Assembly: GCA_937974175.1 (NCBI GenBank)
Contig: CALJIG010000047.1
Coordinates: 55,322 to 119,321 of the forward strand
DNA from: an uncultured Ignavibacteria bacterium
GTDB taxonomy: Bacteria; Bacteroidota; Ignavibacteria; Tepidaquicellales; Tepidaquicellaceae
Reading direction: 5' to 3'
DNA: 64,000 bases
A program made the position numbers and the translations under genes. Positions 7,674-17,081 of this stretch are shown in pieces (the first letter of the stretch is position 1; each line of letters begins with the position of its first letter). The notes under the pieces were generated by a model. The model saw nothing but the letters and a program-made list of their open reading frames with translations, was not told where the DNA came from and searched no databases.

Positions 7674-9394
7674 ATACAATGACTCTTGGCTCATCACCTG
7701 CTTCGTTTTCTGCAAAGACGGATTTTACAGTAGGAACTCTTCCAAGGTCAGTAAAATTCGGCGATTTGAACGGCGATGGTAAACCGGATATGGCTGTGGC
7801 TAACTCGACCGGATTGTCAGTTTCCGTTTTTCTGAATACAACACCTTCAGGCACATCAACTCCTACATTTTCTGCAAGAACTGATTTTGTAGTTGGAGGC
7901 ACTGCTCAAACAGTAACTATTGCTGATATAAATGGAGATGGAAAACCGGATTTGATAACTGCAAATTTATCACCCGCAACTTTTTCTGTTCTGATAAATA
8001 CAACAACTCCCGGGGCATCAACCCCTTCTTTTTCAGCAAATTCAGATTTTGCAACGGCATCAATTACATCAGCAGGTGTAGTTGGAGATATTAATGGTGA
8101 TGGTAAACCCGATTTAGTAGCTTCAAATAATACTACCGTTGCCGCAGTATCGGTTTTATTAAATACTACTCCTACGGGCAGCGCTACTCCAACTTTCGCC
8201 GCTAAGGTAGATTTTATACCATCAGCGCAATTTTGTCAATTTCTGGCAATCGGTGACTTAAACGGAGATGGAAAACTGGATTTAGCATTGTCATTTTCTA
8301 CGCCCAATATTGTTACAGTTTTATTGAATACAACACCAACAGGCAGCGCAACACCTACTTTTTCAGCAAGAACGGATTTCACAACGGGGTCATCACCTAG
8401 AAATGTTGCAATCGGCGACTTAAACGGTGACGGAAAACCTGATTTAGCTGTTACAAACAACTCCGGTAATTCAGTATCGGTGTTACTGAATACTACATCG
8501 CCCGGCGCAAGCTCTCCTACATTTTCCGCAAGGACAGATTTCACAACGGGAACTGCCCCTTTTCCAGTATCAATTGCTGACGTAAACGGTGATGGACTAC
8601 CTGATTTAGTTGTAGGAAATAATAACGCATCTTCAATTTCCGTTTTATTAAACACAACAACAACGGGTGCTTCTACTCCAACTTTTGCTGCAAAGACAGA
8701 TTTCACAGTGGGAACTATACCAAGGTCGCTAACAATCGGTGACTTAAACGGCGATGGAAAACCTGATTTGGCAGTGGGAAATCAGACTACAGGTAACGTT
8801 TCAGTTTTATTTAACACTGTTTCATTGCCATTGCCTGTTGAGCTTGCATCATTTGCATCAAGTGTAAACAGCAATAATGTAACACTTAACTGGAGCACTA
8901 CACAGGAACAAAATAACAAAGGATTTGAGATAGAAAGAAATTCATTCGGTGCAGGATGGAAAAAGATTGGATACGTAGAAGGACACGGTACAATAAATAG
9001 TCAACAAAATTATACATTCAAAGATAATAGTTTGAACACGGGGAGATATAGCTATCGCCTGAAACAGATAGACTATAACGGTAATTTTGAGTATTACGAG
9101 TTATCTAATGAAGTTGCCATAGGGGTACCTAATAGATACTTGCTTGCTCAGAATTACCCGAACCCGTTTAATCCTGTTTCAATTATCAGTTATCAAATAT
9201 CAATTAACAGCTTTGTTTCGTTAAAAGTTTATGACTTAGCAGGGAAGGAAGTTGCTTCATTGGTGAATGAAGTAAAAGATGCGGGATATTACACCGTTCA
9301 ATTCGACGCGAAAGGTTTATCAAGCGGAACATATTTTTATAAACTAAGCACAGATAAATTTTCAGATGTAAAGAAGATGGTAGTAGTGAAGTAA
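7670..9394 (+). CDS. FG-GAP/VCBS T9SS cargo, 3' part of a frameshifted gene
   Basis: 574 residues, overlapping the previous frame by 4 bases (ATGA). It begins inside an FG-GAP unit and has no signal peptide, so it cannot be exported alone. It continues the propeller repeats to about residue 380, then has the PLPVELASF fibronectin-like module shared by most cargos here, and ends with a sorting domain (NYPNPFNP, terminal KKMVVVK). The module around IERNSFGAGWKK is nearly identical to that of gene 41600. Either the gene is broken, or expression depends on frameshifting or on cells with a corrected base; a sequence error is also possible. An intrinsic terminator follows. Confidence 0.85.
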   Translation: MNTMTLGSSPASFSAKTDFTVGTLPRSVKFGDLNGDGKPDMAVANSTGLSVSVFLNTTPSGTSTPTFSARTDFVVGGTAQTVTIADINGDGKPDLITANLSPATFSVLINTTTPGASTPSFSANSDFATASITSAGVVGDINGDGKPDLVASNNTTVAAVSVLLNTTPTGSATPTFAAKVDFIPSAQFCQFLAIGDLNGDGKLDLALSFSTPNIVTVLLNTTPTGSATPTFSARTDFTTGSSPRNVAIGDLNGDGKPDLAVTNNSGNSVSVLLNTTSPGASSPTFSARTDFTTGTAPFPVSIADVNGDGLPDLVVGNNNASSISVLLNTTTTGASTPTFAAKTDFTVGTIPRSLTIGDLNGDGKPDLAVGNQTTGNVSVLFNTVSLPLPVELASFASSVNSNNVTLNWSTTQEQNNKGFEIERNSFGAGWKKIGYVEGHGTINSQQNYTFKDNSLNTGRYSYRLKQIDYNGNFEYYELSNEVAIGVPNRYLLAQNYPNPFNPVSIISYQISINSFVSLKVYDLAGKEVASLVNEVKDAGYYTVQFDAKGLSSGTYFYKLSTDKFSDVKKMVVVK

Positions 9395-9426
9395 GAACTA
9401 ATACAGAAGAGCAGTAAATAAAAATG

Positions 9427-9458
9427 AAAGTCCGGTAAGTTTGAAATTTATCGGGCTT
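9427..9458 (+). terminator. Intrinsic terminator of the shared cargo type
   Basis: AAGTCCGGTAAGTTT pairs (with G-U pairs) to AAATTTATCGGGCTT across one base, followed by six T. Nearly the same sequence ends genes 9974, 30269 and 57681. Confidence 0.85.
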
Positions 9459-9538
9459 TTTTATACTTAAAGAGAAGTGTACCGAAGAAAAAATATAAAA
9501 TTTTATTCTAATAACTGTGGAGCTCTAAATAATGTGTT

Positions 9539-9602
9539 CTTGAGGGGTTTATCCTGAGTTGACAGAGGGACGTGAACCCCCCCGACCTGCTAATTATAAA
9601 TC
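9539..9602 (-). repeat. Degenerate tRNA-Thr(TGT) 3'-half repeat
   Basis: The minus strand reads GATTTATAATTAGC, AGGTCGGGGGGG, TTCACGTCCCTC, TGTCAACTCAGG, matching the better copy at 51634-51718 with several changes (TGT anticodon changed to TAT, one extra G before the T loop, A to C in the loop). The downstream half of the terminator hairpin is lost. No D-arm or 5' acceptor strand is present, so this is not a working tRNA. Confidence 0.7.
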
Positions 9603-9894
9603 TAATATTAAATTTCACTTAGTAATATATTTCCCAATTGATTATTATAAAATTTAGTACCATTTTATAAATAGTGGATATTTTTATTCACAATTTTTTA
9701 TATTTCTACGTTACATTTTGTCTGATTTTATTTTGAAGTAAAATTCAATCTAAATGAAGTATTCATAAAATCTAAGTTTTGTATTCACCATATACTAAAT
9801 CCTTAGATACCTATTCATAACATTGCATTTGAGTTTTATATAATAGTCTTGATTAAAGTATTATGTAATTAACTAAGCATAGTTATCACTCTTT
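9603..9894. other. AT-rich non-coding stretch with one inverted repeat
   Basis: No convincing reading frame. TTATAAAAT (9645-9653) pairs perfectly with ATTTTATAA (9662-9670). Nothing else stands out apart from several TATTCA words. Confidence 0.5.
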
Positions 9895-9933
9895 CAATTT
9901 CTGTTCCTGAAGATAAATTAATTTTGTAGTTTT
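9895..9933 (+). promoter_or_regulatory. Probable promoter of gene 9974
   Basis: CAATTTCTGTTCC (9895-9907), 19 bases, TAGTTTT (9927-9933). It fits the cargo promoter pattern of this window with two changes in the -33 TTTG. An overlapping TAATTTTG (9919-9926) is an alternative -7 box. Confidence 0.45.
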
Positions 9934-9973
9934 TTTATAAATTTTTCCCTTTAAAAATTTTAACAATAGCCTT

Positions 9974-12900
9974 ATGAAGAAAAAATTTACTTTATTGGTT
10001 TTTTTTATATTTGCAATATCCCTGATTGCAAATACAGGTTTCTCCCAGCTATCCGGTGTTAAAACAATTGACAACACAATTGTAACAGGCGGGAATAACT
10101 ATCAAACTTTTACTGACGCAATAAACGCATTGAACGGTTCAGGAGTTGGCGCAGGCGGTGTTACATTTGACGTGACATCAGGGCAGACTTTTAATGAAGT
10201 TCCTCCGGTATTGACAGCTACAGGAACGGCTTCTGACCAGATAATTTTTCAGAAATCAGGCGGCGGCGCAAATCCAAAAATAATACCAAATTCTCCCGGC
10301 GTTTTAAGGACAACATCATTAGGTTCTAATGCAGATGGAATTATTGTAATTAACGGAGGTGATTACATTACTTTTAACGGAATTGATTTGAATGGCAATT
10401 CATCCTATACAGCAAATTTAACTGATAAATATGAATATGGTTTCTTTACTAAAAAAGCTTCAGGAACAGATGCATGTAAAAACGTAATAATAAGAAACAG
10501 CACTATTACACTTTATCATAATGTTGACTCAAGCGCTATTGCAGGAAGCGGAATCTTTATTTCAAATATTTCCGGAACTGCAACCGTAACAGTTACCTCT
10601 ACCGGCGGAGCAAGTGAAAATATTCAAATCTATAATAACACATTTACCGGTTGTTATTCTGCAATTCAGTTGAGAGGATATGCTGATGCTGCCCCTTATT
10701 CTTTTTATGACCAGAATATACAAATCGGAGTAAGCGGCGCAAATACAATCTCAGATTTTGGAAGCTCGATTAATCCTACAGGAACTGCATACGGTGTATA
10801 TGCAATTTATCAAAATGGAATAAGAATTGAGAACAACAGTATTACAAGCTTAGCTCATAATTCGACACAATGGGGAACGTTTATGTCTACTATGACAAAT
10901 TCAAATATTGACATAATCAATAATACAGTTACAATAAACAATACTTCTACTGCTAGTCAGGTTGTGGGTATAGGTTTTACCACAGGAGCAACTGTAGGGA
11001 CTACAAATACAGTGAACGTGAAAAGAAATACGCTTACTGGTTTTACAAGACCAGGTGCAACAACAGGAGTAACATATTTTATATACTCTACAACTCATAA
11101 TCCTTTTAATTACAATGTTGACTCCAATACAATAAGCTCAAGTACATTTACTACAGGTACCGGGGCAATCTATGGTATCAATAATACAAGCAGCGGTATT
11201 AATATAAATATGAGGGATAATACAATCAGCGGGATTACAAGGTTGGTAACAACAAGTACAGCGCTTTTTTATGGAATAAACAACAGTAATACGACTGCTA
11301 CTACACAAACTACAATATCAGGAAACACAATCCACTCATTAACGGGTATGGGTTCGACAGGAGCAGTGGGCGGAATAAGCATAGGAACTCAAACGGTTCA
11401 CAATGTTTATAAAAACAAAATCTACAACATTACAAGCGATAACGCTTCAGGTGTGGCATATGGAATTACAATCGCCTCGGGCGGAATAACAAACAATGTA
11501 TATAATAATTTGATTGGAGATATTAAAGCTCCGAATTCCAGTTCAACAACTGATGCAGTAAGAGGAATCAATATTACATCTACCACTGCAACTTCTAATA
11601 TTAATTTATCTTTTAATACAATTTATCTTAATGCAACTTCTGCAGGCATAAATTTTTCTACTTCAGGTGTATATCATACTACAAGCGCAACCGCTACAAC
11701 AGCAACGTTAAATATGATAGGTAATTTAATTGTTAATAATTCTACACCTAATGGTACAGGTGTTACCAGCGCTTACAGAAGGTCGAGTACAACTCTTACA
11801 AACTACGGAAGTACCTCTAATAATAACTGCTTTTATGGAGGAACACCAGGACCAGCGAATGTATTGTTCTATGACGGAACAAACTCAGACCAGACAATTT
11901 CAGCTTTGAAAGTAAGAGTTACTCCAAGAGACGCTAGTTCACAGACTGAAAATGTTGTCACAAAATTCTTAAGTACGTCAGGCGCTTCTTCAAATTTTCT
12001 TCATATGGATCCGGCACAGCCGACACAAATTGAAAGCGGTGGCTTGACAGTTGCAGGAATTGTTGATGATTACGATGGCAACGCACGTTATCCTAACGTT
12101 GGATATCCTGAGAATCCGAGCTTTCCTGCCACAGCTCCCGATATAGGAGCAGACGAATTCGGCGGAATTCCTGCCGATTTAACAGGACCGACGATAAGTT
12201 ATACCTCACTGTCGAATACATCTTCAACAGGAAATCGTTCACTTACAGCTACAATTACGGACCCTGCCAGTGTTCAAACCGGAGCAAACGGACCAAGACT
12301 TTATTATAAAAAAAGCACTGACCCGTCATATATTTTTGATAACGCTCCTTCAGTTGCCGGAAATGATTATACATTCACATTAAACACAACCACATTGGGT
12401 GGTGTAATAACAGGAACTATTATTCAATATTATGTTGCTGCTCAGGATTTAAATGCTAATCCTTCAACGAATCCTGCAGGCGGAAGCGGCATTAATCCTC
12501 CCGGAACTACTGCTCCTGTTTCACCAAATGCTTATACCGTAACACCTATTTTAAGCGGAACATATACTGTTGGCGCAACGGGTAATTATGCAAATCTAAC
12601 AGCAGTAGCAAACATTCTGTCTCCTTCTAATTCAGAAATTACCGGCAATGTAATTTTTGAACTTCAAAACGATTATGACGGTACAACAGGCGAAACCTTG
12701 CCTATTTCTTTCCCACAATTCAATTCTTCGGGAAGCTATACAGTAACTATAAGACCTGCTTTAGGCGTAACAGCAAGAGTAACATCAGGTGACCCTGGTT
12801 CATTATTTTCATCAGGAGTTTTTCTTTTGAACGGTGGAGATAATTATATAATTGACGGAAGACCGGGTGGAACAGGAAGCAGTAACGAATGGACATTAAG

Positions 12901-15547
12901 AAACACAAGAACAACTGCCACAATAGGTTGCGTTATAAGGCTTGCAGACGGAGCTTCTTATAATACAATAAGATATATGAACTTAGAAAGCCAGGCAACT
13001 TTAACAACAACAGGTGTAATATTTTTCCACACTGTTGCCAGCGGCACTGTCGGTAATTCTAATAACAATGTTGTTTATAATAACATTAGGGGAAGAACTG
13101 ATAGTCCGGCGCCAATGTCAAATGGAATTTTATCAAACGGTACAGCCGGAGCATTGAATAGCAGCAATTATATCTCAAACAACAATTTTGAGAATTTCAG
13201 CAATGTTGGCATAAGTGTGTTATCTGCAGGTGGCGGGCCAAGCTGGACAATTCAGAATAATCACTTCTATAGCACATATACCGCTACAGCAACTCAGACA
13301 GGTATCGCAATTGCAGGTGCCGGATGTACCGGTATGAATATAGTAAATAATTTCATCGGAGGCAGCGCGCCTAATGCTACAGGTACGATGACAAACTCAG
13401 GTAACGTAGTAATGACAGGAATTTCTCTTACCGCTGGAGTTGCAAATATCACAGGTAATACAATTGCAAATATGTCAGGTACTAATACGGGAACTACGGC
13501 AAGGACGAGAGGAATATTTCATACAAGCGCAGCTGACAGTGTAACCATTGCAAACAATACTATTCATGATTTAACTTCCATGAGCGGAGTTCTTACCGGA
13601 TTCACTGCAAACAATCAAGCTGCTGTTGGTATTTCTGTATTTCCGGGTTCAACCTTTTATTATTCCCAAGTATACGGAAACACTATTTATAACATCTCAG
13701 CTGAAAATACACATGCTAATGCTTCCACCACAATGGCAGCAGGAATGTTCCTGACCAACTTTACAGGAGCATGCTACAATAACAAAATATACGACATTAA
13801 AAATAAAGCAACGGGGACAACAGCAAATCAAAATCCGATTGCGACGGGAATATATTCACGGTTTTTCTCGGAAGGATATGTTATCAACAATATGATTTCA
13901 GTAGGAACAGGTGAAAATACAAATACACAATTCTCCGGTGTAGCTATAATGGGTAACAGTAATCCAAACGTTAATAATCACTTCTACTATAATAACACAA
14001 TTGCTGTAAGCGGAACTGCCGGCGGAACAATCGGCTCTTACTGTTTTGTAAAAGGCGATGATACAACCACTACAGCAATACAAACTCAATATCTTAGAAA
14101 CAATATTTTATATATGGATAGAACAGGCGGCGGCTCACTTAATTATGCTATCGCTTCCAAGGGAACATCATTCGCAGTCGGTGTGAATTTTGACTACAAT
14201 ATGCTTTATAATGTTTCAAATACTGAAATAGGATTATGGGGACCTACTTCATATAACTTTGCAAACTGGAAGACAAATTCTTTGCAGGATGCAAATAGTA
14301 TTTCACCCTCGGCAATAACTACTGCTAATCTATTTACGAGTGTTGCAACAGCTGATTTAAATATTATCACTTCAAATATTGAATGCTGGTATCCTAACGG
14401 TAATGGTTATCCTTTAAGTTTAGTTGCAACCGATTTTTCAGGAACATCAAGAAGCACAACTATAGCAACCGGGGCTACTGACCTTGGAGCTGATGAATTC
14501 ACTCCTTCAATTGCTGCACCAACTCTTGTTGTGCCTGTTGCGGGAATCGGAAACTATCCACTCGTTCTTTCAGGTAAAACAATCGGAAGTGTGAACATAG
14601 TTAATCCGGGTTCTCTAGATGCGCCAATAACAGACTTAAATGTAAAATTCAGTACCGGAGCAAATCCTCCAGGAGCGCCAATAGACCTTCACTATTCTAA
14701 TGCATATTGGGAAATAACTCCTAACGGAGGAGCATCAGGATTTATATATGATGTTACTTTAAACTATTCTGATGCAATTTTGGGAACATGTAACGAAGTA
14801 AATCTAAGAATGGCAAAGAGCGATAATGGCGGCACGTTGTATACACCTTCACTTGTTGCAGGAACCGGACCCGGAGAATATACTTCCGATTTAGTTAATA
14901 ATAACATCACAGTGTACGGGCTGACTTCGTTCTCATTATTTGCATTAACTGATTCGGATGCTCCATTGCCGGTTGAACTTGCTTCATTTACAGCAAACGT
15001 AGACAGAAGAAATGTCAGCTTGAGATGGACTACAGCTACAGAAGAAAACAATGCAGGATTTGATATTGAAAGAAAACCTGTTTTATCTGAAATGTGGTCG
15101 AAAATCGGAAATGTTTCCGGCAATGGTACATCCAATTCATCTCATAACTACAATTATGAAGATAGAAATTTAGTAACAGGAAAATATAATTACAGATTGA
15201 AACAAATTGATAACAACGGAAACTTTAAGTATCATACTCTGTCTTCTATGGTAGATGTTGGTGTACCGACTAAATTTGACATGAGCCAGAACTATCCGAA
15301 TCCATTTAATCCTACAACAAAGATTAACTACGATTTACCCTTCGATAGTAAAGTCTCAATCAGATTGTTCGATATGACCGGAAGAGAAGTTGCTCAGATA
15401 GTTAATGCAACACAAACTGCAGGATACTATACAGCACAATTCAACGGTTCAAATTTAGCCAGCGGTGTTTACTTCTACAATATTATTGCAGAAGGCGGCA
15501 ATGCAGCTAAATTCGTAACAACGAAAAAGATGGTACTTGTGAAGTAA
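9974..15547 (+). CDS. Giant parallel beta-helix T9SS cargo (1857 aa)
   Basis: A signal peptide (1-24, TGFSQ) is followed by two long right-handed beta-helix regions (about 35-720 and 840-1560) with many N-N-T-I and 'YNNT' rungs rich in Asn, Thr, Ser and Gly. Between them lies an Ig-like spacer (YTSLSNTSSTGNRSLTATIT ... PRLYYKKSTD) also found in genes 30269 and 57681. Near 1580-1640 is another beta domain, then the PLPVELASF module and a sorting domain (NYPNPFNPTTKINYDLP; terminal KKMVLVK). The domain types suggest a surface fibre, adhesin or polysaccharide-binding passenger; I see no lyase active site. It has no adjacent copy of the ~485-residue family. The last ~270 bases are nearly identical in DNA to the end of gene 30269, a sign of duplication or gene conversion. 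Confidence 0.9.
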   Translation: MKKKFTLLVFFIFAISLIANTGFSQLSGVKTIDNTIVTGGNNYQTFTDAINALNGSGVGAGGVTFDVTSGQTFNEVPPVLTATGTASDQIIFQKSGGGANPKIIPNSPGVLRTTSLGSNADGIIVINGGDYITFNGIDLNGNSSYTANLTDKYEYGFFTKKASGTDACKNVIIRNSTITLYHNVDSSAIAGSGIFISNISGTATVTVTSTGGASENIQIYNNTFTGCYSAIQLRGYADAAPYSFYDQNIQIGVSGANTISDFGSSINPTGTAYGVYAIYQNGIRIENNSITSLAHNSTQWGTFMSTMTNSNIDIINNTVTINNTSTASQVVGIGFTTGATVGTTNTVNVKRNTLTGFTRPGATTGVTYFIYSTTHNPFNYNVDSNTISSSTFTTGTGAIYGINNTSSGININMRDNTISGITRLVTTSTALFYGINNSNTTATTQTTISGNTIHSLTGMGSTGAVGGISIGTQTVHNVYKNKIYNITSDNASGVAYGITIASGGITNNVYNNLIGDIKAPNSSSTTDAVRGINITSTTATSNINLSFNTIYLNATSAGINFSTSGVYHTTSATATTATLNMIGNLIVNNSTPNGTGVTSAYRRSSTTLTNYGSTSNNNCFYGGTPGPANVLFYDGTNSDQTISALKVRVTPRDASSQTENVVTKFLSTSGASSNFLHMDPAQPTQIESGGLTVAGIVDDYDGNARYPNVGYPENPSFPATAPDIGADEFGGIPADLTGPTISYTSLSNTSSTGNRSLTATITDPASVQTGANGPRLYYKKSTDPSYIFDNAPSVAGNDYTFTLNTTTLGGVITGTIIQYYVAAQDLNANPSTNPAGGSGINPPGTTAPVSPNAYTVTPILSGTYTVGATGNYANLTAVANILSPSNSEITGNVIFELQNDYDGTTGETLPISFPQFNSSGSYTVTIRPALGVTARVTSGDPGSLFSSGVFLLNGGDNYIIDGRPGGTGSSNEWTLRNTRTTATIGCVIRLADGASYNTIRYMNLESQATLTTTGVIFFHTVASGTVGNSNNNVVYNNIRGRTDSPAPMSNGILSNGTAGALNSSNYISNNNFENFSNVGISVLSAGGGPSWTIQNNHFYSTYTATATQTGIAIAGAGCTGMNIVNNFIGGSAPNATGTMTNSGNVVMTGISLTAGVANITGNTIANMSGTNTGTTARTRGIFHTSAADSVTIANNTIHDLTSMSGVLTGFTANNQAAVGISVFPGSTFYYSQVYGNTIYNISAENTHANASTTMAAGMFLTNFTGACYNNKIYDIKNKATGTTANQNPIATGIYSRFFSEGYVINNMISVGTGENTNTQFSGVAIMGNSNPNVNNHFYYNNTIAVSGTAGGTIGSYCFVKGDDTTTTAIQTQYLRNNILYMDRTGGGSLNYAIASKGTSFAVGVNFDYNMLYNVSNTEIGLWGPTSYNFANWKTNSLQDANSISPSAITTANLFTSVATADLNIITSNIECWYPNGNGYPLSLVATDFSGTSRSTTIATGATDLGADEFTPSIAAPTLVVPVAGIGNYPLVLSGKTIGSVNIVNPGSLDAPITDLNVKFSTGANPPGAPIDLHYSNAYWEITPNGGASGFIYDVTLNYSDAILGTCNEVNLRMAKSDNGGTLYTPSLVAGTGPGEYTSDLVNNNITVYGLTSFSLFALTDSDAPLPVELASFTANVDRRNVSLRWTTATEENNAGFDIERKPVLSEMWSKIGNVSGNGTSNSSHNYNYEDRNLVTGKYNYRLKQIDNNGNFKYHTLSSMVDVGVPTKFDMSQNYPNPFNPTTKINYDLPFDSKVSIRLFDMTGREVAQIVNATQTAGYYTAQFNGSNLASGVYFYNIIAEGGNAAKFVTTKKMVLVK

Positions 15548-15579
15548 GAGTAACATACAAAAGGAAATTTATAAAAACG

Positions 15580-15614
15580 AAAGCCCGATAAATTTGAAAT
15601 TTATCGGGCTTTTT
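15580..15614 (+). terminator. Intrinsic terminator of the shared cargo type
   Basis: AAGCCCGATAAATTT and AAATTTATCGGGCTT form a perfect 15-bp stem across a single G, followed by T. About 80 bases including this stem and its upstream flank (AACATACAAAAGGAAATTTA) recur almost unchanged after gene 57681. Confidence 0.9.
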
Positions 15615-15713
15615 AATATAATTTTTGTTCAAAATAAATACTAATTAAAGAATTACGAGTGTTGTAACTTTTTAAAGCTATCCAACTAAATATTATGTTT
15701 TAAAAATTTTATC

Positions 15714-17030
15714 TCAATAGGGAAAGCACAAAGTGTTTTCATCTTTTGTATTATTATATGCTGTAATATTCCGGATTTGTGCATTGCAAAAATAAGCATC
15801 TCTGATATCACTCCCTATAAGAGTTGTTCTGTTTAAAGTCGCCTCATAAAAATTTCCACCGTAAAAATTACATGAGGTTAAGTATGTATCGGTCATGTCA
15901 GATTGTGCAAATGATATTTGTTTACATTTGCAATTTCTAAATATTGATTTAGTAAAGTTGCATGAGGAGAATTTCATTTGATTCATACTTACATTTTCAA
16001 AAAGCGCATTTTGCGCATCCATTTTATATACATTGGCAGAATCAAAAATCACATCTTTAAAAACGGCATAATTGAAGTTACTATTATCAGAAACAGAACC
16101 TGCCAATATCACATTTGTAAACTGTGAGCTGTCTAAATTTACATTTAAAAATATCATTCTAATAAAACTTGAATTCCTGAAAATTGCATTTGTACTTGGT
16201 GCCATTCTGTTTCCTTCAATGGAACTATAGTAGAAGTTACAGCCATTAAATACCGCTCCTTTCAATGTACCAAGAGCGACATAACTAACAGCAGTGCAGC
16301 TGTCAAATTTTGAATAACTTAAACCGGAGCGATCGGAAGTAACTGAATCAAGCTTTGTTTTATAAAAATATGCTGAATCAAATGTTACATTTCTGAAATA
16401 GGATGCAGTTAAATCTGATTTTAAAAATCTGACCGAAGACATATTTTTATTTTCAATATCTATATTTTTTAAATTGCATTCCTCGCACATTCCTGTTTCA
16501 AGCAGTGTGTTCAAATCCTGCGGTTTCAACCCTTCCTTCTTCACACCTTTGCCGCTTTTGATTGCATTAACATCGGGCTGAATAAAAACAGTCTGCGGTT
16601 TTAAAGCCGTGCTTGTTGAAATCAATGTAAGCTTATAGTCTCCGGGATTTAAATTTATTCTCACAGTATCGCCTGAATTATTCAGTTGAAACACAGTGCC
16701 TCCCGTCCAGTCTGTAAGCTTTGCAGTAAACTTTGCATTTGCACCTAACTGAAATCTGTACACTGCATTATCGCTTACCGTGTAACTTATTTCATCAGTG
16801 CCGTTTATTCCCGTATCATCACCCGATGCAGGGCTTCCTGCAGATTCAAGGTCAAGATAAACTACCTGCCCGGGGATTGCGCTTATACTGCTGCTGCGCG
16901 AAAACTGAGCTTCCGTTAATGCCTGATATTTATCAGGGGTGCTTACAATATTTGAGTTTGTGATGGAATCGGTACAGCCTGAAATGCAGAGTATAGTCAG
17001 AAGTACTACTGTTAAAATTGTATTTTTCAT
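15714..17030 (-). CDS. Lipoprotein with pentapeptide-repeat domain
   Basis: 438 residues. The N-terminus is a lipoprotein signal (LLTILCISGC, acylated Cys at 19). Residues about 45-150 form a beta domain ('GDTVRINLNPGDYKLTLIST') like pre-peptidase or carbohydrate-binding modules. From about 190 to 425, residues follow a five-residue periodicity with F or L at the centre (AVFNGCNF, SSFIRMIFLNVNL, NYAVFKDVIF), i.e. a pentapeptide-repeat quadrilateral helix. It lies 51 bases after the FG-GAP cargo 17082-19991 on the same strand and is probably co-transcribed with it. It should be anchored in the outer or inner membrane leaflet facing the periplasm or surface. Its job is unknown; its position suggests an anchor or partner of the cargo. 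Confidence 0.85.
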   Translation of the reverse strand: MKNTILTVVLLTILCISGCTDSITNSNIVSTPDKYQALTEAQFSRSSSISAIPGQVVYLDLESAGSPASGDDTGINGTDEISYTVSDNAVYRFQLGANAKFTAKLTDWTGGTVFQLNNSGDTVRINLNPGDYKLTLISTSTALKPQTVFIQPDVNAIKSGKGVKKEGLKPQDLNTLLETGMCEECNLKNIDIENKNMSSVRFLKSDLTASYFRNVTFDSAYFYKTKLDSVTSDRSGLSYSKFDSCTAVSYVALGTLKGAVFNGCNFYYSSIEGNRMAPSTNAIFRNSSFIRMIFLNVNLDSSQFTNVILAGSVSDNSNFNYAVFKDVIFDSANVYKMDAQNALFENVSMNQMKFSSCNFTKSIFRNCKCKQISFAQSDMTDTYLTSCNFYGGNFYEATLNRTTLIGSDIRDAYFCNAQIRNITAYNNTKDENTLCFPY

Positions 17031-17081
17031 TGAGAATTTAATTTGATTCTAAAATTTAAAAGTTATTCAATTTCAGGAATT

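Noticed and set aside
6600..9000. Regular DNA periodicity suggesting a CRISPR array
   Set aside because: The ~168-base period is the coding period of FG-GAP units on an open frame; units are variable and there are no uniform spacers or cas genes.
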